This document shows, one piece after another, positions 36,885 through 48,516 of a stretch of DNA of 64,000 bases. Both the position numbers and the translations under genes were made by a program. The stretch spans positions 186,001 through 250,000 of the forward strand of contig NZ_JAFKON010000004.1 of the NCBI RefSeq assembly GCF_022803015.1, written 5' to 3'. The stretch is from Arthrobacter humicola. Its GTDB lineage: Bacteria; Actinomycetota; Actinomycetes; Actinomycetales; Micrococcaceae. Positions within the stretch are counted from its first letter, which is position 1; every line of letters starts with the position of its first letter. Below the pieces are notes generated by a model. The model saw nothing but the letters and a program-made list of their open reading frames with translations. It was not told the origin of the DNA and made no database searches.

Positions 36885-38174
36885 ATGTACGAACTTGAGA
36901 ACGTCCTCCGGCCCTACGCCTGGGGCTCCCCGACGGCCATCGCCGGGCTGCTGGGCAGGCCGGCTTCCGGCGGTCCCGAAGCGGAGCTTTGGATCGGCGC
37001 CCACCCGGACTCCCCGTCCGTCGCGCTGACGCCGGCGCCCGGCGGTGCCGGCCGGCACGCACCCGCAGCGAACGACGGCGGACGGCTGCCGCTGGACGCC
37101 CTGATCGCCGAGGATCCGGAACATTGCCTGGGCAGCGCGAGCGTGGCCGCTTTCGGTCCGCGCCTGCCGTTCCTGCTCAAGGTCCTCGCGGCCGAGGCGC
37201 CCTTGTCCCTGCAGGTGCACCCGACGCTCACCCAGGCCCGGGAGGGCTTCGCGCGCGAGGAAGCCGCCGGCGTCGACCCCGCCGCGACGGAGCGCAACTA
37301 CAAGGACGATAACCACAAGCCCGAAATGATCTTCGCGCTGACTCCGTTCGAGGCCCTCTGCGGGTTCCGGCCGGCTGCGGAATCCCGTGCGGTCTTCCAG
37401 CATCTGGCGGCGTGCTTCGAGCTCGCCGGGCTGGAGCTGCCGCCGCTGGTCCCGCTGCTGCTCGAGGATCTGGCGCAGCCGGACGAACCCGCGGGCCTGC
37501 GCTCCGCCTTCGAACGCCTCATCACCGGAGGCGGGGACGTCGCCGAGGCGACGGCGACGATCGTTGCGGCCCTCGTCTCCGGTGCCCCGATGGCCGGGCA
37601 CGAGGCGGAACTGTCCACCGCGGTGAGCCTGAACGGCCGGTACCCCGGAGATCCGGGCGTGCTGATCTCCCTGCTGCTGAACCGGATCTCCCTCGCCCCC
37701 GGTGAGGCCGTGTACCTCCCGGCCGGCAATGTCCATGCCTACCTGCACGGCCTCGGCATCGAGGTCATGGCGTCCTCGGACAACGTGCTCCGCGGCGGGC
37801 TCACGCCGAAATTCGTCGACGTGCCGGAGCTGCTGAAGACCGTGGCGTTCGAGGCCGTCGCCGTGCCCATGCTCCCCGCCGAGACCACCATGCTGGGCCA
37901 GGAACTCTTCCGGCCGCCGTTCCGGGAATTCCAGCTGCAGCGAATTGTTGTGGCGCCCGGCGCGGAGCCCGTCCCGCTGGCGCAGTCCGGTGCCGCCGTC
38001 GTCATCGTCACCCACGGCTCCGTCCGCCTCGACTCCCCCAAGGGCGAGCTGCGGCTGGAACGGGGCGCCAGTGCCTTCTTGCCCGCCGCCGAGGCACCGG
38101 TCAACGTCCACGCCGTCTCCGGCGCCACCGGCCCCGCCCTGGCATTTGCCGTCACCACCGCATTGGAAGCCTGA
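36885..38174 (+). CDS. manA: Mannose-6-phosphate isomerase, class I
   Basis: Zinc-dependent interconversion of fructose-6-P and mannose-6-P, supplying GDP-mannose and polyprenyl-phosphate-mannose. The 429-residue protein has YAWGSPTAIAGLLG at the N-terminus, the zinc/substrate motif APLSLQVHPTLTQAREGF, DDNHKPEMIFALTPFEALCG, and LPAGNVHAYLHGLGIEVMAS. Nearby genes for O-mannosylation and envelope synthesis fit this role. The start lacks a strong ribosome-binding site (AGGGACC about 10 nt upstream). Only 4 bp separate it from the FemAB-like gene. Confidence 0.95.
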   Translation: MYELENVLRPYAWGSPTAIAGLLGRPASGGPEAELWIGAHPDSPSVALTPAPGGAGRHAPAANDGGRLPLDALIAEDPEHCLGSASVAAFGPRLPFLLKVLAAEAPLSLQVHPTLTQAREGFAREEAAGVDPAATERNYKDDNHKPEMIFALTPFEALCGFRPAAESRAVFQHLAACFELAGLELPPLVPLLLEDLAQPDEPAGLRSAFERLITGGGDVAEATATIVAALVSGAPMAGHEAELSTAVSLNGRYPGDPGVLISLLLNRISLAPGEAVYLPAGNVHAYLHGLGIEVMASSDNVLRGGLTPKFVDVPELLKTVAFEAVAVPMLPAETTMLGQELFRPPFREFQLQRIVVAPGAEPVPLAQSGAAVVIVTHGSVRLDSPKGELRLERGASAFLPAAEAPVNVHAVSGATGPALAFAVTTALEA

Positions 38175-38178
38175 CACC

Positions 38179-39150
38179 ATGGACTATTTCCTGCAGAGCC
38201 CGCAGTGGGCACAGTTCCAGCGTTCGCTGGGACGCACCGTCCACGAACAGTCCGGGCCCGGGTGGCGCTTCCTCGCGGTCGAGGAATCCAATCCGGCCGG
38301 CAAACTGCTGTACTCCCCGTACGGCCCGGTCGCCGAGTCACTGGCAGCCTTCGACGCCGCGCTGGCGGCCCTGACGGACCTCGCCCGGAGCAGCGGGGCC
38401 GTGTTTGTCCGGGTTGAGCCGGTCACCGCAGGCTTCACCGCCGCCGAGGCCGACTCGGTACTCCGTAGCCGCGGCCTGCAGCCGGCGCCGGCCAGCCAAC
38501 AGCCCGAGCTCAGCTGGATTGTGGACCTCGACCGGGATTTCAAGGAAGTCCTGGCGGATATGAAGCCGGCGAACCGGAACTTGTTCCGCAACATCCACAA
38601 GAAGGGCGTGACGTTCCGCTCCAGCCAGGACCCGGCAGAGATCGCCGTCCTCCTGGAGTTCTTGCACATGACGGCCGCGCGCAACGGCTTCAAGCCGCAA
38701 AGCGACAAGTACCTGACCCAGGTGGCCCGCTCGCTGATGCCGGCCGGCGCGGCGACGCTGTTCATCGCGGAGCTCGACGGCCACCCCATCGCCGCAGCCC
38801 TGGCCTACGACTCGGCCGACACCCGGACCTACGCGCACGCCGCCCTGGACGACACCCACCGCAAGCTCAGCGCGGGCATCCCCCTGCTTGTCACCCTGAT
38901 CGCGGACGCCCAGGCGAAGGGCCTGAAGCACGTGGATCTCTGGGGCGTGGCGCCGGAGGACCAGCCCGACCACAAATGGGCCGGGTTCACGGCGTTCAAG
39001 AAGTCGTTCGGCGGCCGCGGGATCGCGTATCCCGGAACGTGGGACCTGCCGGTCCGGAAGGTCCGCTACGGCAGCTACCAGCTGGCCCGCAAAGGCGCCC
39101 AGCTCGCGAAGAAGCTGCGCGCCCGGTCCCGGGCCCTCGCTAACCGCTAA
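38179..39150 (+). CDS. FemAB/FemX-like peptidoglycan bridge aminoacyltransferase
   Basis: A 323-residue GNAT-fold protein of the lipid II interpeptide-bridge family, which adds amino acids from aminoacyl-tRNA to the pentapeptide. Two tandem acetyltransferase-like lobes are visible: FLQSPQWAQFQRSLGRTVH at the start, DMKPANRNLFRNIHKKGV in the middle, and HVDLWGVAPEDQPDHKWAGF followed by FKKSFGGRGIAYPGTWDLPV near the C-terminus. A direct role in the wall bridge is probable, since Micrococcaceae have interpeptide bridges; the amino acid added is unknown. ATG 38179 is just after manA, so probably one operon. Confidence 0.87.
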   Translation: MDYFLQSPQWAQFQRSLGRTVHEQSGPGWRFLAVEESNPAGKLLYSPYGPVAESLAAFDAALAALTDLARSSGAVFVRVEPVTAGFTAAEADSVLRSRGLQPAPASQQPELSWIVDLDRDFKEVLADMKPANRNLFRNIHKKGVTFRSSQDPAEIAVLLEFLHMTAARNGFKPQSDKYLTQVARSLMPAGAATLFIAELDGHPIAAALAYDSADTRTYAHAALDDTHRKLSAGIPLLVTLIADAQAKGLKHVDLWGVAPEDQPDHKWAGFTAFKKSFGGRGIAYPGTWDLPVRKVRYGSYQLARKGAQLAKKLRARSRALANR

Positions 39151-39165
39151 GGGCCCAGCAGGCGG

Positions 39166-39220
39166 CACCGGCTACCGGGTCACCCCGGCCAGCCGGGCCG
39201 GCGTGCCCCGGTGGCCGGTG
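39166..39220. terminator. Bidirectional hairpin between the FemAB-like gene and galE
   Basis: Nested inverted repeats (CACCGGC 39166-39172 with 39214-39220; ACCGGG with CCCGGT; inner CCGGCC 39185-39190 with 39196-39201) fold into a long GC-rich structure in the 83-bp gap between convergent genes. No T-tract is present. Confidence 0.6.
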
Positions 39221-39233
39221 TTGGTGGCGGGCG

Positions 39234-40205
39234 TTAGTTGGCCGTGATGGCGTGCCGCTGGGCGTCGTAGGCGCTGGCCACCATCTGGTCCACGGAGTGC
39301 CGCATCTTCCAGTCGAGATCGCGGGCAGCCAGCGTGCCGTCGGCCACGATCCGGTCCGGATCCCCCGCCCGCCGCGGACCGATTTCGGGTTCGAAATCGA
39401 TCCCCGTGACGTCGGCCATCGCCGTCATGATCTGGCGCACGGACAGCCCGTCCCCGGATCCGAGGTTGTACACCCGCTCCAGCGGCTTGCCCGCCTCGAG
39501 CGCCTGGGCGGCGGCCACATGCGAGGTGGCCAGGTCGGCCACGTGCACGTAGTCGCGCACGCAGGTGCCGTCCGGCGTGTTGTAGTCGATGCCGTTGATG
39601 CGCGGCGTCTTACCGGCCGTGAGCGCCCGCAGCACGATCGGGAAAAGGTTATGGGGGCTGGTGTCGTAAAGCTCGGGCGCACCTGAGCCGACCACATTGA
39701 AGTACCGCAGCGAGGTGTGGTTCAGGCCCCGGGCCCGGCCCTGGTCACGGATCAGCCACTCGCCGATGAGTTTGCTCTCGCCGTAGGGCGATTCCGGGTT
39801 GGTGGGCGTCGCTTCGGTGACGATGTCGCCGGTGGGCGTGCCGTAGGTAGCCGCGGACGAGGAGAACACCAGCTTGTCGACGCCGCTGAGCTCCATGGCC
39901 TTGAGCAGTTGCGCGGTGCCCGTGACGTTCTGTTCATAGGTCAGCAGCGGCTCCTGGACGGAAACCCCGGCGTACTTGAAACCGGCCAGGTGGATCACCC
40001 CGGTCACCGCATGCTCCCGCAGCGTGCGGGCCACGAGGTCGGCGTCGAGGATGCTGCCATGGATGAACGGCACATCGGCCGGCACGAACTCACGGTGCCC
40101 GCTGGAGAGGGAGTCAATCACCACCGGCTGGATCCGGGCACCGCGCAAAGCGGAAACCACATGAGAACCGATATATCCTGCACCGCCAGTTACGAGCCAC
40201 GTCAT
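39234..40205 (-). CDS. galE: UDP-glucose 4-epimerase
   Basis: SDR-family NAD-dependent enzyme interconverting UDP-glucose and UDP-galactose. The 323 residues include the Rossmann motif VTGGAGYIGSHV, the serine of VFSSSAATYG, the catalytic SPYGESKLIGE (YxxxK), and RYFNVVGSGAPELYDTSPHN. Normal length. ATG 40205 follows TAGGGT-GGAGCC, compatible with either leaderless initiation or a short ribosome-binding site. It faces away from glpX across a region containing a terminator hairpin. Confidence 0.95.
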   Translation of the reverse strand: MTWLVTGGAGYIGSHVVSALRGARIQPVVIDSLSSGHREFVPADVPFIHGSILDADLVARTLREHAVTGVIHLAGFKYAGVSVQEPLLTYEQNVTGTAQLLKAMELSGVDKLVFSSSAATYGTPTGDIVTEATPTNPESPYGESKLIGEWLIRDQGRARGLNHTSLRYFNVVGSGAPELYDTSPHNLFPIVLRALTAGKTPRINGIDYNTPDGTCVRDYVHVADLATSHVAAAQALEAGKPLERVYNLGSGDGLSVRQIMTAMADVTGIDFEPEIGPRRAGDPDRIVADGTLAARDLDWKMRHSVDQMVASAYDAQRHAITAN

Positions 40206-40211
40206 GGCTCC

Positions 40212-40217
40212 ACCCTA
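40212..40217 (-). promoter_or_regulatory. Putative -10 (TAGGGT) of galE
   Basis: TAGGGT sits 6 nt before ATG 40205. The same TAGNGTGGAGCCATG arrangement occurs at ispE. Confidence 0.5.
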
Positions 40218-40282
40218 TCTAATCCCACGGGCCCCGGCCGCCCCACCGCAATACACATCATCATGCACCTGGTTTAAGACGA

Positions 40283-40316
40283 CGAATCCCGGACCGCGGA
40301 GGCGGCCCGGGATTCG
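40283..40316. terminator. Hairpin after glpX
   Basis: CGAATCCCGG (40283-40292) pairs with CCGGGATTCG (40307-40316), with a further CCGC/GCGG stem inside. It lies 40 bp after the glpX stop and before the galE promoter. Confidence 0.8.
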
Positions 40317-40355
40317 CTGTGCTCTATCGTGCAGTTCAGTGTTGCCGTTCAGGTG

Positions 40356-41393
40356 CTAGCTCCTGCGGGCGTAGCCTTCCCACTTGCTGGCCTGGTGTTC
40401 GCCGTCGACAAAGCGGATCGTGCCGGACTTGGAGCGCATCACGATGGACTGGGTGAGGACCTTGTCCTTGGAGTAGCGGACGCCCTTGAGGAGGTCGCCG
40501 TCGGTGATGCCGGTGGCCGCGAAGTAGCAGTTGTCGCTGGAGACGAGGTCGTTGGTCGAGAGCACGCGCTCCAGATCGTGGCCGGCGTCGATCGCCTTCT
40601 GCTTCTCTTCGTCGCTCGTGGGCCACAGGCGGCCCTGGATGACGCCGCCGAGGGACTTGATGGCGCACGCCGCGACGATGCCTTCCGGGGTTCCGCCGAT
40701 GCCCATGAGGGCGTCGACTCCGGTGCCGGCACGCGCAGCGGCGATGGCCCCCGCGACGTCGCCGTCCATGATGAACTTCGTGCGGGCGCCGGCTTCGCGG
40801 ATTTCCTCCACGAGGGGGCGGTGCCGGTCGCGGTCCAGGATCATGACGTTGAGCTGGTTGACCTTGACGCCCTTGGCCTTGGCGATCAGGTGCAGGTTCT
40901 GCTTGACCGGCAGGCGCAGGTCCACCATGTCGGCCGCTTCCGGGCCGGTGACGAGCTTTTCCATGTAGAACACGGCAGAGGGATCGAACATAGAGCCGCG
41001 TTCGGCCACGGCCAGGACCGCCAGGGCATTGTTGATGCCAAGGGCAGTCAGCCGGGTTCCGTCGATGGGGTCGACGGCGACGTCGCACTCGGGCCCGGTG
41101 CCGTCACCGACGTGCTCGCCGTTGAACAGCATCGGGGCTTCGTCCTTCTCGCCCTCACCGATGACAACGACGCCGTTGAAGTGCACGGTCTGCAGGAAGG
41201 AGCGCATGGCGTCCACGGCGGCGCCGTCGGCCTTGTTCTTGTCGCCGAAACCCACCCAGTGGCCGCCGGCGATGGCCGCGGCTTCCGTGACGCGGACAAG
41301 TTCCAGCGCGAGGTTGCGGTCAGGCTCATCGATCCCGACGGCGAGCGAGGGGGAAAGCGTGGAGTACTTCTGGGACATGGGCGCTGGTGTCAC
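40356..41393 (-). CDS. glpX: Class II fructose-1,6-bisphosphatase
   Basis: Gluconeogenic phosphatase (GlpX type) making fructose-6-phosphate, the entry to mannose and galactose sugar nucleotides. The 345-residue product shows VVVIGEGEKDEAPMLFNGE, VDPIDGTRLTALG (metal-binding), RHRPLVEEIREAGART and IGGTPEGIVAACAIKSLGG. GTG 41393 has GAAGAGG 5 nt upstream; an ATG 15 nt later (41378) is the alternative. A TATGAT hexamer upstream (41473-41478, minus) may be its -10. Divergent from the DUF4245 gene. Confidence 0.95.
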   Translation of the reverse strand: MTPAPMSQKYSTLSPSLAVGIDEPDRNLALELVRVTEAAAIAGGHWVGFGDKNKADGAAVDAMRSFLQTVHFNGVVVIGEGEKDEAPMLFNGEHVGDGTGPECDVAVDPIDGTRLTALGINNALAVLAVAERGSMFDPSAVFYMEKLVTGPEAADMVDLRLPVKQNLHLIAKAKGVKVNQLNVMILDRDRHRPLVEEIREAGARTKFIMDGDVAGAIAAARAGTGVDALMGIGGTPEGIVAACAIKSLGGVIQGRLWPTSDEEKQKAIDAGHDLERVLSTNDLVSSDNCYFAATGITDGDLLKGVRYSKDKVLTQSIVMRSKSGTIRFVDGEHQASKWEGYARRS

Positions 41394-41591
41394 GTGAACC
41401 TCTTCTTCGAGTGGCGGTCGTTGAACCCGTACGGCCAGGATCGATCCGTCGCGGTGATTCGTCTGATATTGATCATAGTCGGGGCGGGCCCGCAAGGTCA
41501 TGGGATGTCCGGCGCGTGACGCACTTCACCGTCGGAGGGGCCGCTGCGCCGCGAATGTGAGATCGGCCCGGACATGCGCGACTATAGAGGG

Positions 41592-42308
41592 GTGAGTGAA
41601 TTGCAGGACGCTTCCCCCGCCGCCCCCGGTTCGCCGGCTGGCAGCTCCCCCGCGGCAGGCCCGGACCCTTCCGGACAGCCCCCCGTGAAGCCCGTCATCG
41701 CCGCCGCGGCGGCCAAACGCGCCAACGCCTCCGTGATGGGCATGATCATCGCCCTGGTGGTGAGCATCGCCGCGTTCCTGCCGATCGTCCTCATGAATCC
41801 TTCTCCGAAGACCGACGGTTACCGGCCCAACGTCAATGTCAGCGCCACCGCGCAGAACGCGGCGGGTGTGGCGGGATTCACACCCGTGGCGGCCGATACC
41901 GGCGACACATTCCGCGCCAACTACGCCCGTTGGGAGTCCGGCGCCGGCAGCGGCGTCCCCGCCTGGGAAGTCGGCTACCTGACGCCCAAGGAATCCTTCA
42001 TCGCCCTCGTGCAGACCCGCACGGCCAACCCCACCTGGCTCCTGCAGCAGACCAAGAACGCTCCCGTGACCGGCACCCGCAACGCCGGCGGCCGCGACTG
42101 GGAACTGCGCGACACCGGCAAGGGCGAGAAATCCATGGTGCTGACTGATCGCGGCACCACCGTCATCCTCTCCGGATCCGCGACGCTGGAGGAGTTCTCC
42201 GCCCTGGCCACCGCCGTGGTGAAGTCACTCGAAAGCAATCCGCCCGCCGGGGCATCGTCCAGCACGCCGGGCGCAACAGTTTCACCTTCAGCCAGCCCTT
42301 CACCGTAA
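41592..42308 (+). CDS. DUF4245 domain-containing membrane protein
   Basis: About 238 residues: a Pro/Ala-rich cytoplasmic N-terminus, one transmembrane helix (about 50-70, MGMIIALVVSIAAFLPIVLM), and an extracytoplasmic DUF4245 domain (about 75-215) containing WEVGYLTPKESFIALVQTRT. The Ser/Pro-rich tail is low-complexity. GTG 41592 or ATG 41574 could be the start; neither has a well-spaced ribosome-binding site, and I chose GTG because it gives the usual MSE-type N-terminus. No known function. The neighbours glpX (divergent) and fumC form a conserved actinobacterial neighbourhood. Confidence 0.85.
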   Translation: MSELQDASPAAPGSPAGSSPAAGPDPSGQPPVKPVIAAAAAKRANASVMGMIIALVVSIAAFLPIVLMNPSPKTDGYRPNVNVSATAQNAAGVAGFTPVAADTGDTFRANYARWESGAGSGVPAWEVGYLTPKESFIALVQTRTANPTWLLQQTKNAPVTGTRNAGGRDWELRDTGKGEKSMVLTDRGTTVILSGSATLEEFSALATAVVKSLESNPPAGASSSTPGATVSPSASPSP

Positions 42309-42311
42309 AGT
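42306..42311 (+). promoter_or_regulatory. Putative -10 (TAAAGT) of leaderless carbonic anhydrase transcript
   Basis: TAAAGT overlaps the stop codon of the DUF4245 gene and is 6 nt before GTG 42318. Confidence 0.45.
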
Positions 42312-42317
42312 GGCCAC

Positions 42318-42932
42318 GTGGCTACTTATCTGACTCCCGCACTCGCCTGGCAGCGTCTCCGTGAAGGCAACAAGCGTTTTGTCGCCGGCACGTCATCACA
42401 CCCCAACCAGGACGCGTCGCGACGCTCGTCGCTGGTTGAAAACCAGCACCCCTTCGCGGTGATCTTCGGTTGCGCCGACTCCAGGCTTGCCGCCGAAATC
42501 ATCTTCGACCTCGGCCTCGGGGACGCCTTTGTGGTCCGCACCGCCGGCCAGGTGATCGACGACGCCGTGCTTGGCTCGCTGGAATACAGCGTCAGCGAAC
42601 TGGACGTCCCTCTGATCGTCGTCCTGGGGCACGACAGTTGTGGTGCTGTCACCGCAACCAAGAACGCCGTGGAAACCGGCCAGATGCCGGTCGGTTTCAT
42701 CCGCAGCCTGGTGGAGCGGATCACCCCGTCCGTGTTGACCTCGCTGCGTAACAATCAGACCGACGTCAACGACATGGTGGTTGAGAACGTCAAGCAGACC
42801 TCGCAGCGGCTGGTGGACAGTTCCCGGGTGATTTCGGGCGCAGTCGACAGCGGCCGCACCGCCGTGATCGGCCTCGCCTACAGCTTGGCTGACGGCCGGG
42901 CCGATCTCGTTTCCAGCATCGGCAGGCTGTAA
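42318..42932 (+). CDS. Beta-class carbonic anhydrase
   Basis: Zinc enzyme hydrating CO2 to bicarbonate, 204 residues. The zinc ligands are in order: Cys52 in IFGCADSRLAAE (with the Asp54-Arg56 dyad), then His105 and Cys108 in VVLGHDSCGAVTA. TAGQVIDDAVLGSLEYSV is the typical second signature. Start GTG 42318 directly follows the DUF4245 stop by 9 bp. It may supply bicarbonate for carboxylases (purK uses it). A purely leaderless start is suggested by the hexamer 6 nt upstream. Confidence 0.94.
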   Translation: MATYLTPALAWQRLREGNKRFVAGTSSHPNQDASRRSSLVENQHPFAVIFGCADSRLAAEIIFDLGLGDAFVVRTAGQVIDDAVLGSLEYSVSELDVPLIVVLGHDSCGAVTATKNAVETGQMPVGFIRSLVERITPSVLTSLRNNQTDVNDMVVENVKQTSQRLVDSSRVISGAVDSGRTAVIGLAYSLADGRADLVSSIGRL

Positions 42933-42991
42933 ACCCCGGCGCCCGGCCGTCGCAGCCTGCTCACGGTTTTCGGTGGGACTCCTACTCCCAA

Positions 42992-42997
42992 TAAGCT
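42992..42997 (+). promoter_or_regulatory. Putative -10 (TAAGCT) of leaderless fumC transcript
   Basis: TAAGCT-AGCCCC-ATG: a 6-nt gap and no ribosome-binding site. Confidence 0.6.
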
Positions 42998-43003
42998 AGC
43001 CCC

Positions 43004-44440
43004 ATGACTTCCACAGATGAGTTGAACACCGAAGAGTTCCGCATTGAACACGACACGATGGGCGAAGTCCGCGTTCCCGTGAACGCCCTGTACCGCGCAC
43101 AGACGCAGCGGGCAGTCGAGAACTTCCCGATCTCCGGCAAGACGCTGGAGCGCGCCCACATCGAAGCCCTGGCACGGGTGAAGAAGGCCGCCGCCCAGGC
43201 AAACGCAGAACTGGGGGTGCTCGACGGCGAGCTCGCCCAGGCGATTGCCGACGCAGCCGACCAGGTTGCGGCCGGCAAGTACGACGGCGACTTCCCGATT
43301 GACGTCTTCCAGACCGGGTCCGGGACGTCCTCGAACATGAACACCAACGAGGTCCTCGCCGAGCTCGCCTCGCGGGCCCTGAAGTCCGCCGGTAGCGAGA
43401 AGGTTGTCCACCCGAACGACCACGTCAACGCCTCGCAGTCCTCCAATGACGTCTTCCCCACGTCCGTCCACGTCGCCGCCACGTCCGCCCTGATCAATGA
43501 CCTGATCCCGGCCCTCGGCTACCTGGCGGAGTCGCTGGAACGCAAGGCCACCGAATTCAAGGACGTCGTGAAGTCCGGCCGCACGCACCTCATGGACGCC
43601 ACCCCCGTCACGCTGGGCCAGGAGTTCGGCGGCTACGCCGCTCAGGTCCGCTACGGCATCGAGCGCATCAACGCCGCCCTCCCCCGCGTCGCCGAGGTCC
43701 CACTCGGCGGAACCGCCGTGGGCACCGGCATCAATACGCCGGCCGGATTCCCGGAGCGAGTGATCGAACTGCTGGCGGCCGACACCGGACTGCCCCTGAC
43801 CGAGGCCCGCGACCACTTCGAGGCCCAGGCCAACCGCGACGGCCTCATCGAAGCGTCCAGCCAGCTGCGCAACATCGCGATTTCCTTCATGAAGATCAAC
43901 AACGACCTGCGCTGGATGGGCTCCGGCCCCAACACCGGCCTCGGCGAAATCGCCATCCCGGACCTGCAGCCGGGCTCGTCGATCATGCCGGGCAAGGTCA
44001 ACCCCGTCATCTGCGAAGCCTCCATCATGGTCTGCGCCCAGGTGATCGGCAATGACACCGCCATCGCGTGGTCCGGCACCAACGGCGCCTTCGAACTCAA
44101 CGTCGGCATCCCGGTCATGGCCGCCAACCTCCTTGAATCCGTGCGCCTGCTGGCCAACACCAGCCGCGTCATGGCCGACAAGATGATCGACGGCATCACC
44201 GCCAACGTCGAGCGCGCCCGCTTCCTCGCCGAGGCCTCGCCGTCGATTGTGACCCCGCTGAACAAGTTCATCGGCTACGAGAACGCCGCCAAGATCGCCA
44301 AAAAGGCCGTGGCCGAGGGCCTGACCATCCGTGAGACCGTCGTCTCCATGGGCTTCCTCGAACGCGGCGAACTGACCGAAGAGCAGCTGGACACCGCCCT
44401 GGACGTCATGTCCATGACGCGCCCGCCGCACAAGGCCTAA
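43004..44440 (+). CDS. fumC: Class II fumarate hydratase
   Basis: TCA-cycle enzyme interconverting fumarate and malate, iron-independent. The 478 residues contain [57 protein letters not shown] (active-site His) and the fumarase/aspartase signature [12 protein letters not shown]. Full length. A hairpin terminator follows, shared with the convergent VWA gene. Confidence 0.97.
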   Translation: MTSTDELNTEEFRIEHDTMGEVRVPVNALYRAQTQRAVENFPISGKTLERAHIEALARVKKAAAQANAELGVLDGELAQAIADAADQVAAGKYDGDFPIDVFQTGSGTSSNMNTNEVLAELASRALKSAGSEKVVHPNDHVNASQSSNDVFPTSVHVAATSALINDLIPALGYLAESLERKATEFKDVVKSGRTHLMDATPVTLGQEFGGYAAQVRYGIERINAALPRVAEVPLGGTAVGTGINTPAGFPERVIELLAADTGLPLTEARDHFEAQANRDGLIEASSQLRNIAISFMKINNDLRWMGSGPNTGLGEIAIPDLQPGSSIMPGKVNPVICEASIMVCAQVIGNDTAIAWSGTNGAFELNVGIPVMAANLLESVRLLANTSRVMADKMIDGITANVERARFLAEASPSIVTPLNKFIGYENAAKIAKKAVAEGLTIRETVVSMGFLERGELTEEQLDTALDVMSMTRPPHKA

Positions 44441-44479
44441 CGGCTCCGGGCGGCGCCGCCCCCGAAGAGTAGAACCGCC

Positions 44480-44516
44480 GACGGCCGGCATCCTTTCTGG
44501 AAGGGTGCCGGCCGTC
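44480..44516. terminator. Bidirectional terminator between fumC and the VWA gene
   Basis: GACGGCCGGCA (44480-44490) pairs with TGCCGGCCGTC (44506-44516), and the stem continues for five more pairs (one G-T) with a 5-nt loop. It lies between convergent genes. Confidence 0.85.
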
Positions 44517-44542
44517 TGCATGTCTGCACCGCAAGTCAGAAC

Positions 44543-45211
44543 TTAGACCCTGGGCGGTTCCCCGCCGGCGGCCTCCCGCTCCTGCGCCGTGTACGCCGCC
44601 GCGGCCGCGGCATCCGCCATGCTGGCACCGCCGATCCGCGCCTCCCGCAACCGCCGCGTCTTGGCGGACTGGACGGAGAAGGCAGCATCGACGTTCCCGG
44701 CGGCATAGGTCAGGGCGTCTTCGGCGCGGATGCCGAGGCCGCCGGCGGTCAATACGGCGTCCTGGTTGGCGCCCAAATACGTGAACTGCCAACCCCACTG
44801 GCTCTGCTGCCGCTGGACCAGGGCCTTGACCAGCTCGCTTGCGGCCTCGCGCGAGGAGTTCTCGTGGCCGTCCGTCAGCACGGCCACCAGCACAGTGCCG
44901 GGGCGCTCGTCCTCCGGAAGGGCCGCCAGTTCCTCACCCGCTTCGCCGATCATCCGGACCATGGCGTCGTGCAGGGCGGTGCTGCCCCGCGGCTGCAGGT
45001 CCAGGGCCGGCACGTCCTGGATGTCCACCGAGGCGTAGACGCGCTCATAGGTGTCATCGAACTGCGCCAGCGACAGCCGGCACCGGCCCGCCACTGCCCG
45101 CTGTTCGCGGATGAACGCCGCAAACCCGCCCACAGTGTCATCGGCGATGGCGCTCATCGACCCGGAACGGTCCAGGAGGACGTAAACGTGCGTCAGGGCT
45201 GAATCTGTCAT
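44543..45211 (-). CDS. VWA domain-containing protein
   Basis: A 222-residue cytoplasmic protein that is almost entirely a von Willebrand A domain: MIDAS DRSGSMS at about 13-19, the threonine in GSTALHDAMVRMIG, and the aspartate in LTDGHENSS. The C-terminus is Ala/Glu-rich. No signal peptide or partner ATPase is nearby. ATG 45211 has GGGGAAG about 4 nt upstream; a longer frame from 45337 has no such signal. Related proteins are found with tellurium-resistance or MoxR systems, but nothing here ties it to either. Divergent from the TetR regulator. Confidence 0.85.
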   Translation of the reverse strand: MTDSALTHVYVLLDRSGSMSAIADDTVGGFAAFIREQRAVAGRCRLSLAQFDDTYERVYASVDIQDVPALDLQPRGSTALHDAMVRMIGEAGEELAALPEDERPGTVLVAVLTDGHENSSREAASELVKALVQRQQSQWGWQFTYLGANQDAVLTAGGLGIRAEDALTYAAGNVDAAFSVQSAKTRRLREARIGGASMADAAAAAAYTAQEREAAGGEPPRV

Positions 45212-45356
45212 GCTTCCCCATTTCCGGCCCCGACGGCGCTTCTGCCTCGTCGCGGGCCATCTGTTGCCAGCGGTATGGCTGGACAGGAGCAGGCTACGGC
45301 CGGGCAGCGACATTATTGCCGGCCACAGCCCAAACAACCCAAACAGTTCAAAGTAT

Positions 45357-45387
45357 TTTTTGCACTATTTATGATTAAGTGCAAAAA
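45357..45387. promoter_or_regulatory. TetR-type operator upstream of the efflux operon
   Basis: TTTTTGCACT (45357-45366) and AGTGCAAAAA (45378-45387) are perfect 10-bp arms separated by 11 bp, immediately before the regulator start codon (45396). A third half-site (AGTGCAA) lies at 45405-45411 inside the coding sequence. AT-rich against the surrounding GC-rich DNA. Presumably bound by the adjacent TetR protein. Confidence 0.75.
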
Positions 45388-45395
45388 TACACTCC

Positions 45396-47824
<2,429 letters not shown>

Positions 47825-47860
47825 CGGTCCGGAAACGGCCCGGCAGCAGCCGGTGAGTGC

Positions 47861-47903
47861 CGGCAGGGGCGCCGCAACCTTTGGGGGTGCGGCGCCCCTG
47901 CCG
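47861..47903. terminator. Bidirectional terminator hairpin
   Basis: Perfect 16-bp inverted repeat CGGCAGGGGCGCCGCA (47861-47876) with 47888-47903 and an 11-nt loop, between the convergent efflux gene and prepilin peptidase gene. Confidence 0.88.
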
Positions 47904-47952
47904 CGTGCCGGGCCGGTCAGCGCCGGCAGGCCGGGATGGCCGTGCCGTCAGC

Positions 47953-48510
47953 CTATCCGGCCGTGGGCAGCATCATGGCGGCGGTCGTGCCGGCCAGCAT
48001 GAAGGGCCCGAAGGGAATGGCCGACTGCAGCGTCCCGCGCCGCGCGGCGAGCAATCCGAGACTCCACAGCCCGCCGAGGACGAACGCCGCAAAGGTCCCC
48101 GCCATGACGTGCCCCCAGCCCAGGAATCCCAGGTACATTCCCAGGACGCCCGCGAGCTTCACGTCGCCGAATCCCATTCCCGGCGGATAGACCGCGTGCA
48201 GGAGAAAGTAGAAGAGCCAGAGGGCTGCCCCGCCGGCCAGGACACGGAGACCCGGAATGCCGAATGCCCCGGCGTCCGCTGTGCCGGCCACGTCCTGCCC
48301 GCCGGGAAGCAACTGGCTGGCCGCCGCCCCCAGCAGAAGGACTCCGGCGATCCCATAGGAGGGAAAGACGATCCTGTCCGGGAGCAGGTGGTGCCGGACG
48401 TCAATGACCGTGAGCCGAACGGCCATCACGAAGAAATACGCACACGCAGCCAGGGCAAGCCAGAAAGCCAGCGGGTTGGCGGCGCCCAGGATGCCGAGTC
48501 GTTCGATCAC
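47953..48510 (-). CDS. A24 family prepilin peptidase
   Basis: A 185-residue membrane protein with about six helices; it lacks the N-terminal methylase domain of PilD, like the short TadV/CpaA-type enzymes. The two catalytic aspartates are in VIDVRHHLLPDRIVF and GMGFGDVKLAGVLG. It should process prepilins of a Tad/Flp or type IV pilus, but no pilus genes are in this window. GTG 48510 follows TAGCAT by 6 nt (leaderless). Divergent from the hypothetical gene. Confidence 0.9.
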   Translation of the reverse strand: MIERLGILGAANPLAFWLALAACAYFFVMAVRLTVIDVRHHLLPDRIVFPSYGIAGVLLLGAAASQLLPGGQDVAGTADAGAFGIPGLRVLAGGAALWLFYFLLHAVYPPGMGFGDVKLAGVLGMYLGFLGWGHVMAGTFAAFVLGGLWSLGLLAARRGTLQSAIPFGPFMLAGTTAAMMLPTAG

Positions 48511-48516
48511 CCTCGG

